DNA from: Xanthobacteraceae bacterium
GTDB lineage: Bacteria; Pseudomonadota; Alphaproteobacteria; Rhizobiales; Xanthobacteraceae
Assembly (NCBI GenBank): GCA_022844205.1
Contig: JALHMF010000001.1
Coordinates: 308,028-372,027 of the forward strand
Length of the DNA: 64,000 nucleotides
Reading direction: 5' to 3'
Below are positions 17,758 through 24,833 of this stretch, piece by piece. Each line of letters starts with the position of its first letter. Within the stretch, counting starts at the first letter, position 1. The notes under the pieces are model-generated. The model was not told where the DNA came from. It searched no databases and saw only the letters and a program-made list of their open reading frames with translations. The position numbers and the translations under genes are program-made.

Positions 17758-18834
17758 TCAGCTCTTGATCAGATACTTGGATGGCCGGGTTTTGTAGAGC
17801 GAATAAAGGACACCCCCTCCGATCAAACTTAGTGTGACGGTCAGCGAGATGCTTGCCGGGAACTTGTCCAAACCCGCAAGGTCAGCGATGAAAATTTTCG
17901 AGCCGATGAAAATTAGTACGAGTGCAAGCGCGTGCTTGAGATATGCAAAGCGATCAATGACAGCCGCGAGCGCAAAATACAGCGCGCGCAAGCCAAGAAT
18001 TGCAAAGATATTGGAAGTGTAAACCACAAATGGATCGGTGGTAATGGCGAAGATCGCCGGTACGCTATCGATTGCGAAAATCAGATCGACGATTTCTACC
18101 ATTACCAGCGCCACAAAAAGCGGCGTTGCCCACAAGACCATCCGACCCGTTACGGGATGTGGCTGCCGTACAACGAACTTCTCTGCGTGCAGCGATGGCG
18201 TGATGCGCATGGTTCTGCGCATTAGCTTGAGTACGGGATTGTTCTCGATATCAGGAAGTTTATCCCCGATTACCAGCATCTTAACGCCGGTCGCGACGAG
18301 GAGCACAGCAAATATGTAAAGAACCCAACTGAACTCAGCGACCAACGTGGCGCCGAGGCCGATCATGATCGCGCGCAACACGATCACCCCAAGAATGCCC
18401 CAGAAAAGCACGCGGTGCTGATAGGCAGCCGGGACTGCGAAATAGGTAAAGATCAGCGAAATGATGTACACATTGTCCATCGCCAGCGTTTTTTCAACCA
18501 GAAAACCGGTTATGTATTCAGTCGCGCTTTGCGAGCCAAGGCTGTACCAGACCCAGGCTCCGAACAGAACCGCGATCAGAATATAGAAGGCGCTCATCCA
18601 CAGGCTCTCGGATATGCCGATGATCTTTGACTTCCGATGAATAAGTCCAAGGTCGATGACGAGCAGCGCAATTACGATGCTGATAAAGACAAGCCACATC
18701 CATATGGGTTTTCCCATTAACGGATCGAGCAAGAATTCCATCATTATTCTCCGTAACTCGATCGGTCGCCCTATCAGCGGATCGAACAAAAAATCCAGCA
18801 TGTTTTTCAGCGCATCGATTACGTCAACGGACAT
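17758..18834 (-). CDS. TerC family membrane protein (Alx/YkoY-like)
   Basis: A 358-residue inner-membrane protein with about nine hydrophobic segments. The family signatures are LVEKTLAMDNVYIISLIFTY with its membrane-embedded acidic residue and EIVDLIFAIDSVPAIFAIT. TerC proteins of this type are linked to tellurite resistance, alkaline stress and Mn(II) efflux. The N-terminus is odd: FLFDPLIGRPI (near residue 15) is repeated as FLLDPLMGKPI 19 residues later, ahead of the normal first membrane helix, so an extra repeat seems to have been added. The start could be an internal ATG between the two copies. No Mn riboswitch could be recognised upstream. Confidence 0.9.
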   Translation of the reverse strand: MSVDVIDALKNMLDFLFDPLIGRPIELRRIMMEFLLDPLMGKPIWMWLVFISIVIALLVIDLGLIHRKSKIIGISESLWMSAFYILIAVLFGAWVWYSLGSQSATEYITGFLVEKTLAMDNVYIISLIFTYFAVPAAYQHRVLFWGILGVIVLRAIMIGLGATLVAEFSWVLYIFAVLLVATGVKMLVIGDKLPDIENNPVLKLMRRTMRITPSLHAEKFVVRQPHPVTGRMVLWATPLFVALVMVEIVDLIFAIDSVPAIFAITTDPFVVYTSNIFAILGLRALYFALAAVIDRFAYLKHALALVLIFIGSKIFIADLAGLDKFPASISLTVTLSLIGGGVLYSLYKTRPSKYLIKS

Positions 18835-19125
18835 TCTCGCGCCGAATTTATCGCTTCATCCGAGTCTTTCTGCGGGTATGTGAAGACAGAAGCGTTGCCG
18901 GAGCATCTCGCTGCTCGCGATTACCGCCTTATGCCAAGCGGGCGTGTTCATTAGAAACGAGTTTTCTCACTGCCAACCATTGAAGAATCCAATGGGCGAA
19001 AGATTTCTGTCCATTTAGAAATCGAATGAGCGTTATTTTCCGCCTCGCAACCCTTATTGCGCGCGCACGCGCTGCTACATCTTATGCGTCGCGCTAAAGG
19101 CGCCTCTCAATGATAGGAGTTGTTG
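18835..19125. other. Divergent intergenic region, terC / DUF533 gene
   Basis: A 291-base gap that must hold the promoters of both divergent genes. An AGGAG at 19115-19119 is correctly placed for ATG 19126. I could not recognise a riboswitch, a regulator box or a tidy -35/-10 pair. Confidence 0.5.
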
Positions 19126-19953
19126 ATGATCGATATGAACCAAGTCCTGGCGAAGGTGATGGGTGGAACGCTCGCTCCTACTGAGCGGGCCCCAATGCCG
19201 GCGGGACAACACTTACCGCAAGCATCTCGCCAGCGCATCTGGCCGCCATCGACCAACCGGGACCAGACGCCAGCAGCGGCAACGCAGAACACCGGCAGCG
19301 GGTTGCTCGATCAACTCGGAGCGCTTGGCGTCGGTGCGGCCGCTGGCGGATTAGCTGGCAGCTTGCTCGGTTCCAGGAAAATGCGCGAAGTCGCCGGGAC
19401 GGTGTTGCAAGTTGGTGCAGTCGCAGCCGTGGGTGGCCTCGCCTATAAAGCTTTTCAAAACTACAGACAAGGCAAGCCGGTCATTCCGCAGGGCATCTCC
19501 GATATGTTGTCGGCTAATTCGAGTCGATCGGCTGTTCACCCCGAAGCGCAAGTGGCAACCGAAACCTGGGTGCCAGACATTCAACATTCAGGCGAGACCG
19601 CCACGCTGCTATTGCAGGCGATGATCGCAGCAGCCGCTGTGGACGGACGTCTCGACAAGATTGAATATCAACGCATTCAACAGCAATTGCTGTCGAGCGG
19701 GTTCTCGGGTGAGGAGCAGCTTGTGCTTAGCCAACTGATCATGCATCCGAGCAGCATCGAAGAACTGGCTGCAGGTGCAAAAACGTTCGAGCAGCGTGTC
19801 GAAGTCTACACGGCCGCCCGTCTTGCAATCGACAACGACGCTGCGAGCGAGCATGACTGGCTGACCAGACTCGCAAACGCCTTGGATATCCGGCCTGAGT
19901 TGAAAGCGCACATTGATGCAGTCGGAGGAAACCAGCAGGCTGAAGCCGCTTAA
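19126..19953 (+). CDS. DUF533 (TerB-like) tellurite-resistance-type protein
   Basis: A 275-residue protein. A Gly/Ala-rich hydrophobic stretch (about residues 65-110: LGALGVGAAAGGLAGSLLGS and VGAVAAVGGLAYKAF) precedes an all-helical C-terminal domain of the TerB / DUF533 type (about 155-265: LLLQAMIAAAAVDGRLDKIE). E. coli YebE is the best known relative. The function is uncharacterised; TerB-like domains bind metal ions in other proteins. It is divergent from terC, and the shared gap suggests a joint membrane or metal-stress role. Frames using TTG at 19120 or 19123 are possible, but ATG 19126 has the better-spaced ribosome site. A GC hairpin follows the stop. Confidence 0.85.
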   Translation: MIDMNQVLAKVMGGTLAPTERAPMPAGQHLPQASRQRIWPPSTNRDQTPAAATQNTGSGLLDQLGALGVGAAAGGLAGSLLGSRKMREVAGTVLQVGAVAAVGGLAYKAFQNYRQGKPVIPQGISDMLSANSSRSAVHPEAQVATETWVPDIQHSGETATLLLQAMIAAAAVDGRLDKIEYQRIQQQLLSSGFSGEEQLVLSQLIMHPSSIEELAAGAKTFEQRVEVYTAARLAIDNDAASEHDWLTRLANALDIRPELKAHIDAVGGNQQAEAA

Positions 19954-19969
19954 AAAACCTGATGTACGG

Positions 19970-19995
19970 CCCCGGCCGGCGAAAGTCGGCCGGGG
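19970..19995 (+). terminator. Strong GC hairpin after the DUF533 gene
   Basis: CCCCGGCCGGC (19970-19980) pairs with GTCGGCCGGGG (19985-19995) across a GAAA tetraloop, an 11-bp stem with one G-T wobble, 17 bases after the stop. No T-run follows, so termination may be Rho-assisted, or the stem may protect the 3' end. Confidence 0.6.
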
Positions 19996-20089
19996 TTCGA
20001 CAACTAAGGCGTTTGTGCCCCTTCTTACCATTCAGGATCGTCAATATACTTGGCCCAAGGTCGAGCATTTGTTAAGTTCCTTCAGGCCG

Positions 20090-20992
20090 ATGACGTCATC
20101 CCTTCCATTCGATTTCGATTTGCTGCGCTCCTTTGTGGCTGTCGCCGACAATCGCGGATTTACCCGCGCTGCTGCGCGCCTGGGCCGTACGCAATCAACC
20201 ATCAGTTTGCAGATCAAGAAACTCGAAGAAAACTTGGGTCGATCACTATTCGAGCGGGGTGGAAGGGAACTGCAGGTCACTGCCGACGGCGAGATCCTGC
20301 TGACGTATGCGCGTCAACTATTGCGCCTTGCAGATGAGGCCCGATCCCGCATGCTGGAGCCAGAAGTTGAAGGCGCTGTACGACTCGGAACACCTGAAGA
20401 CTTCGCAACCGTCTATCTGCCCGAGGTGCTCGCTCACTTTGCACGCACCCATCCCCGCGTCGTGCTGGAAGTGAACTGCAATTTTAGTGTCAATCTTCTC
20501 GAAGGATTTTCAAAGGGCGAATATGACATCGTCCTCGTCAAGCGCGAGCCGCAGGGGCCAACCGGCGGAATCGCGGTTTGGCGCGACGTGCTGGTGTGGG
20601 TGGGTAGTCCGGTATTTACCCTCGATCCAGGGCAACCCATACCGCTCGTATTGGCGCCGACACCCGACATTTATCGAAAGCGGGCTTTGGCCGCGCTGGA
20701 AAACGTCAAGCGACCATGGCGGATCACATTTACAAGTCCTAGCAGCGAGGGCCTCTTAGCAGCCGTTCGCGCCGGACTTGGCGTTACCATCTTGTCAAAG
20801 GACATGGTCCCGGAGGGCTTTGTTCTGATGGACACGCGCCACGGCCTGCCGATCCTGCCAGACGCGGAAATCGCACTTTATCAGGCGCCTGGAAGCGTTT
20901 CCCGCGCTTCGCAATTGCTATCCGATGTCATCGTTCATGCGTTAGAGGTTTCGCCGACGCGTCATCCTGGACGAGTGCAAGAGCAATGTTGA
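20090..20992 (+). CDS. LysR family transcriptional regulator
   Basis: A 300-residue LysR-type regulator. The winged HTH occupies residues 8-66 (LLRSFVAVADNRGFTRAAAR, then TISLQIKKLEENLGRSLFER), and the effector domain follows from about 90. It is the last gene before sbtA on the same strand, with a 217-base gap that contains two LysR-type palindromes, so it probably controls the bicarbonate module; this is inference. The frame is open from 19913 over the upstream hairpin, but MTSSLPFDFDLLRSF at 20090 is the normal family start. The co-inducer is unknown. Confidence 0.9.
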   Translation: MTSSLPFDFDLLRSFVAVADNRGFTRAAARLGRTQSTISLQIKKLEENLGRSLFERGGRELQVTADGEILLTYARQLLRLADEARSRMLEPEVEGAVRLGTPEDFATVYLPEVLAHFARTHPRVVLEVNCNFSVNLLEGFSKGEYDIVLVKREPQGPTGGIAVWRDVLVWVGSPVFTLDPGQPIPLVLAPTPDIYRKRALAALENVKRPWRITFTSPSSEGLLAAVRAGLGVTILSKDMVPEGFVLMDTRHGLPILPDAEIALYQAPGSVSRASQLLSDVIVHALEVSPTRHPGRVQEQC

Positions 20993-21128
20993 GCATCCGC
21001 AGTTAATTCCGGAAAACCAGGATTTTTCGACACTTAATGCCTTGATCCATTCTTGCTGCTCGTGATCAGAAAGCAGAGCGAGATTCAATAGCAGCGTTGT
21101 GCGGACGCACGTAGAGCGCGGCGGGCAC

Positions 21129-21162
21129 ATTGAAATTCTCAATGGCATAGATTGCAACAATC
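21129..21162. promoter_or_regulatory. Paired LysR-type operator upstream of sbtA
   Basis: ATTGA-N5-TCAAT (21129-21143, fits T-N11-A) and GATTG-N3-CAATC (21150-21162) lie 20 bp apart centre to centre, about two helical turns, 48-81 bases before the sbtA start. This is the arrangement of a recognition site plus activation site for LysR proteins, and a LysR gene precedes it. Confidence 0.5.
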
Positions 21163-21209
21163 AATTTCCTTTGTGATCTGCCGCTAGGTACGACCACGGT
21201 GCTTCGCAA

Positions 21210-22196
21210 GTGAGGTGCCGTTTGTCTTTCTTTGAACCTGCAATACAGAATCTACTCTCACCTGCGATCCTCTTCTTTGGCTTGGGGCTCATCGCTTCCT
21301 TATTGCGGTCTGATCTCGCAATTCCAGAATCTGTTGCGAAGTTCCTGGCGATTTACCTCCTATTCTCAATTGGATTTCGCGGCGGCACCGAGATTGCACA
21401 TTACGGAATTGATGTCCGTTTAGTGACGACAATTGTTGCGGGAGCAGCGATGTCTTTCTTGACGCCATTTGCCGCTTTTGGATTGTTGCGCCTGCTTTCC
21501 AACTTTCGGCCCGTGGATGCGGCGGCGGTATCCGCCCACTACGGCTCGATTTCCATCGTCACATTCATCGCGGCGACCAGTGCACTCGGTCGTCAATCCG
21601 TACCCTATGAGGGATTTATGGTTGGGGTTGCGGCCGCCATGGAAACGCCCGCCATTCTCGCGGCACTCCTGATCGCGCAGCGAAGCTCGAATGGAACAGT
21701 ATCGGAGCCGGGAGAATTATGGCGGCATTCGTTCTTAAACGGATCGGTGGTTATTTTGATCGGCGCTTTAGTGATTGGCGTGATCACCGGGCAACGCGGT
21801 GCCATGGCGCTAAAGCCCTTTGTACTGGATTTATTCCCTGGTCTGTTATGCCTTTTTCTGCTCGACATCGGCATCTTGGTCGGCAGAGGCCTTGAGCAAG
21901 GCCGCAAGTATCTGACGGCGGCTGCAGGGCTGTTCGCGGTTCTGGTGCCGCTTTGCGGAGCGGCTGCCGCCGCGATGCTATCCTATGCAATCGGATTGTC
22001 GCCCGGCGGAGCGGCGCTCTTCATGACGTTGGCAGCTTCAGCTTCCTACATCGCTGTTCCCGCAGCCCTCCGATTGGCAATGCCGCAGGCCAATCCGTCC
22101 ATCGGTCTTACCTTATCCCTCGGACTGACATTTCCTTTCAACCTCGTGATTGGAATCCCGCTTTACATTTGGGCCGCAACACAAATCATCCGGTGA
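21210..22196 (+). CDS. sbtA: Sodium-dependent bicarbonate transporter SbtA
   Basis: SbtA takes up HCO3- with Na+ across the inner membrane. The 328 residues contain ten predicted helices in two inverted halves. The start LLSPAILFFGLGLIASLLRS and the two sets of small-residue and Ser-rich segments (AHYGSISIVTFIAATSALG; LAASASYIAVPAALRLAMP) match the SbtA/DUF897 family. GTG 21210 is the annotated start; TTG 21222 has a GAGG 6 bases upstream and may be used instead. The stop overlaps the PII-like gene by 4 bases. SbtA is best known from cyanobacteria; here it sits in an accessory region of an alphaproteobacterium. Sodium-coupled bicarbonate uptake is assigned by family, not shown. Confidence 0.88.
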   Translation: MRCRLSFFEPAIQNLLSPAILFFGLGLIASLLRSDLAIPESVAKFLAIYLLFSIGFRGGTEIAHYGIDVRLVTTIVAGAAMSFLTPFAAFGLLRLLSNFRPVDAAAVSAHYGSISIVTFIAATSALGRQSVPYEGFMVGVAAAMETPAILAALLIAQRSSNGTVSEPGELWRHSFLNGSVVILIGALVIGVITGQRGAMALKPFVLDLFPGLLCLFLLDIGILVGRGLEQGRKYLTAAAGLFAVLVPLCGAAAAAMLSYAIGLSPGGAALFMTLAASASYIAVPAALRLAMPQANPSIGLTLSLGLTFPFNLVIGIPLYIWAATQIIR

Positions 22197-22516
22197 GCGC
22201 TATCTTGCAAACCTTTTCGAAAAAGAAGATCGAAGTGATCATCGAAGCGCCAGCGCTGAAGAAGGTCGTGCAGGCATTCGATACTAGAAAGATTATCGGA
22301 TACACCATTTTCCCTGTTCAAGCGGGCAGCGGACACGAGGGGCGTTGGGATGCCACAGGCCTCGTCGGCGACATGGGGCGGATGATCTCCGTTATGTGCG
22401 TACTCGATGCCGCCGAACTTGATGCCGTCTTAGTCGACATCGAGAAAATTATCCGCACGCAGATCGGCATTGTGTTGATCAGCGACGTCCAGGTCATTCG
22501 TCGCGATCATTTCTGA
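22193..22516 (+). CDS. SbtB-like PII family signalling protein
   Basis: A 107-residue PII-fold protein (beta-alpha-beta repeats: KKKIEVIIEAPALKKVVQAF, a loop around GYTIFPVQAGSGHEGRW, then MISVMCVLDAAELDAVLVDI and IGIVLISDVQVIRRDHF). SbtB binds adenine nucleotides including cAMP and closes SbtA in cyanobacteria. The T-loop lacks the uridylylated Tyr context of GlnB, and the C-terminal CGPxGC redox loop of some SbtB proteins is absent. The start is GTG 22193, inside the end of sbtA (GTGA overlap), and its stop overlaps the next ATG, so all three genes are coupled. Gene symbol withheld because the assignment rests on fold and context. Confidence 0.82.
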   Translation: MSAILQTFSKKKIEVIIEAPALKKVVQAFDTRKIIGYTIFPVQAGSGHEGRWDATGLVGDMGRMISVMCVLDAAELDAVLVDIEKIIRTQIGIVLISDVQVIRRDHF

Positions 22517-23376
22517 TGCCAACCCGCACTGCATATGGCGGGAAGCGCGCCGTGCTCACCACGATGCATGGCAAAGGCGCAGTTATTGTGCCGCTTCTTC
22601 AATCACGCTTGGGACTCACGGTGGAAGTTAACCCGGGAATAGACACCGATAGTTTGGGAACATTCACCAAAGAAGTTGCACGAAAGAAGGACATGCTGGA
22701 AACGGCTATCGAGAAGGCTCACCTCGGAATGACCGCATCCCGATTTTCAATCGGCCTCGCGTCGGAAGGCAGTTTTGGCCCGCATCCTGCTATTCCCTTT
22801 TTGGCAATCAATCGAGAAATAATCGTGCTGGTTGATGATGAGCGCGGCATCGTCGTAAAAGAATTTGTATCTTCTGAAGATACAAACTTTTCAAGCCTCG
22901 TCGTCGATGCCGCAATAGACATCACGGACTTTCTTAATCGAGCGAAATTTCCGCGTCATGCTATTGTCGTCAGCCCTAATCAGTCACTCGACGATAGGCC
23001 AACTTTTAAGGGAATTCGCGAGCGTACGGTACTAAATGGCCTCATTCGTCGATGCGCAGAAGCATCTTCGGACGGCAAAGCATTATTGCAGACCGACATG
23101 CGCGCCAATTTCAATCCGACGCGAATGAAGGTTATTGAGTGTTGCGCACACAAGCTAAGCCAGCGCATTCTTTCTCTCTGTCCGCAGTGCCGTGAAGCCG
23201 GTTGGGGTATTGTCGATATCGAGCGCGGGCTACCTTGCGGCTTTTGCGACGCTCCTACCGCCTTGTTGAGATCTGAAATACTCGGGTGCGTGAGGTGCGA
23301 CCATCGCGAGGTCCGCGCCCGATCAGATGGCTTGAGGGTCGCTGATCAGATGTATTGTTCTTCCTGCAATCCCTAG
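22516..23376 (+). CDS. DUF6671-like protein with two zinc ribbons
   Basis: A 286-residue cytoplasmic protein that I recall as the DUF6671 family; the number needs checking. The first 200 residues are alpha/beta: TTMHGKGAVIVPLLQ, a GIDTDSLGTFTKEV segment, LETAIEKAHLGM, then IGLASEGSFGPHPAIPF. The C-terminal 65 residues contain four Cys pairs (CPQC, CGFC, CVRC, CSSC), enough for two zinc ribbons. The middle has a faint look of non-canonical NTP pyrophosphatases, but no reliable catalytic motif is visible. It starts inside the stop of the PII-like gene (TGATG). Function unknown; context makes it a third component of the bicarbonate module. Base composition is clearly AT-richer than the flanking chromosome. 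Confidence 0.75.
   Translation: MPTRTAYGGKRAVLTTMHGKGAVIVPLLQSRLGLTVEVNPGIDTDSLGTFTKEVARKKDMLETAIEKAHLGMTASRFSIGLASEGSFGPHPAIPFLAINREIIVLVDDERGIVVKEFVSSEDTNFSSLVVDAAIDITDFLNRAKFPRHAIVVSPNQSLDDRPTFKGIRERTVLNGLIRRCAEASSDGKALLQTDMRANFNPTRMKVIECCAHKLSQRILSLCPQCREAGWGIVDIERGLPCGFCDAPTALLRSEILGCVRCDHREVRARSDGLRVADQMYCSSCNP
22864..22886. repeat. Perfect 11+1+11 palindrome inside the DUF6671-like gene
   Basis: TTTGTATCTTC (22864-22874) and GAAGATACAAA (22876-22886) are exact reverse complements around a single T. They encode residues reading FVSSEDTN. Such symmetry is unusual in coding sequence and may be a protein-binding site or chance. Confidence 0.7.
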
Positions 23377-23477
23377 TTCAGCGAGACTTTCAGGGTACGC
23401 CCATGCTTATGGATGGATGCAGATTTCGCGGTAGGGCCGGCTGCGGGGGAAAACGCGTACGTCCACTCTGACCCCCT

Positions 23478-24617
23478 TCACCGCCGGAACGCAAACAGGC
23501 TGAAGAGATCAGACCGTTCCGGTGCGCGTGTCTGGAGCGGCGGCGGCATGATGAAGGGCTTCGCTTTTCCGGTTTTTACGTCACCGTAGTTTCGATAGCC
23601 TTCCGTATCGAAATACATGAAGAACTTCGCCTGCTGAGGCGTCCACCAGCGCGCGAGTTTCGCCGCGTAGCGGCTGAGCCGGATGCAGCCGAGACTGACC
23701 GGCGAGCCGAATGTTCCGCCGGAGTCGAGTCCTCCCGCGATTTGATGAATGCCGTTGGCGCGCTCCCCCGAATAGCCCGGCATCGGAAGGAAGTGCAGGA
23801 AGTTTGGCATCTCGATCGGATTGCCGCCGTTCTCGAACATCGCGATATGCGCCCGCCCTCCGCCCATCCGCTCGTCGCGCTTGGCATCGGCGGGCGTATA
23901 GCGGCGGTCCGTACTCCAGTTGCGGTTAGCGACGTAGTTGATTGGCGCGTAGTAGGCATTCACTTGCGGACGCCAGCGGCTGGACGAAGTCACGAAGCGA
24001 TAGACGAGCTTCGGTTTGCCATCGGTGATTTCGCAGAAATTCAGGGTCTGCCCAACGCAATATCCGCTGAAGACACCGACCTTATTGATCGGGTCGGTTT
24101 TGAAGCGATGGACCTGATCGACGTAATTTTTTAGGTCTTCCAGCTCCAGCTCGAGCGCGAGTGCCGCCACATCGCTGGACTTTTCAATCGATGCCAGAAC
24201 AGTTTGGGGATTTTCGGCCGCCAATGCGATCAGGTCGATGTTCCGGGACATCGCGATCGCGCGCAGGCGTGGAAATTCGCTGAGGTCATCGACCCGCGTG
24301 AAATGCTCCTGCACGCCGCGGCATATTCCCTCTTTGTCCGCGGAATTCAGATCGGCCACGATGTAGCGTTGCCGCACGTTCATCGGTAGCTTGTCGTTGT
24401 CGTTGAGTGCCGCCGAAAGCGGAAAGGGCTCTCCTGTTTTGGAGTCCTTCAGCCGCTCGAACGGAATCCGGCAAGCGGCATCCAGGTCGTCGCCGGCTGC
24501 CAGCTCGTTCGCGCGGGCAGAAACCGCTAGCCCAAGCGCAACAATCACCGAGAGCAGAAGAGTCGAACGGAAACACACCAAGTTTAGAATTGGCGCCGAA
24601 GATGCGCTGGCAGGCAT
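23478..24617 (-). CDS. L,D-transpeptidase family protein (YkuD domain)
   Basis: A secreted protein of 379 residues. A signal peptide (about residues 20-45, STLLLSVIVALGLAVSARA) is followed by a helical region and a C-terminal YkuD domain. The catalytic block reads SLGCIRLSR with the Cys and Arg present and the usual SHGC His replaced by Leu; the upstream His is in NGIHQIAGG. These enzymes form 3-3 cross-links or attach lipoprotein to peptidoglycan in the periplasm. A TTG at 24713 would add 32 residues ahead of the signal peptide, so ATG 24617 is preferred. It is the last gene of the AT-richer region. Confidence 0.85.
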   Translation of the reverse strand: MPASASSAPILNLVCFRSTLLLSVIVALGLAVSARANELAAGDDLDAACRIPFERLKDSKTGEPFPLSAALNDNDKLPMNVRQRYIVADLNSADKEGICRGVQEHFTRVDDLSEFPRLRAIAMSRNIDLIALAAENPQTVLASIEKSSDVAALALELELEDLKNYVDQVHRFKTDPINKVGVFSGYCVGQTLNFCEITDGKPKLVYRFVTSSSRWRPQVNAYYAPINYVANRNWSTDRRYTPADAKRDERMGGGRAHIAMFENGGNPIEMPNFLHFLPMPGYSGERANGIHQIAGGLDSGGTFGSPVSLGCIRLSRYAAKLARWWTPQQAKFFMYFDTEGYRNYGDVKTGKAKPFIMPPPLQTRAPERSDLFSLFAFRR

Positions 24618-24833
24618 TCGATCCCCCGCATATTCCCCAAAGTTGGGCTCACACGACGCCACTTTTTTGACCGTTATATACGCAAATTTGTTCCTGGATT
24701 CGGTGACTGGCAAGCTACAAGCCGGTGAACAACCTGTACAAGAATTTCATATCATTCACAGCTAGTTAGCAGGCTACTTGAGGTCGGCTATGGATTGCTC
24801 CACGAAGCACCATAAGCAAGCTAAAGTGGCTGC

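Noticed and set aside
18835-19125. Mn-sensing yybP-ykoY riboswitch expected before some TerC genes
   Set aside because: I could not recognise the conserved core loops on the minus strand upstream of terC; a covariance-model search would settle it.
20942-21160. 72-codon minus-strand frame between LysR and sbtA
   Set aside because: It overlaps the LysR 3' end and the operator region, shows no family features and lacks a ribosome site.
15519-24833. Right-hand attachment site (copy of the tRNA-Phe 3' end)
   Set aside because: No matching stretch was seen by eye; either it is lost, too diverged, or outside the window.
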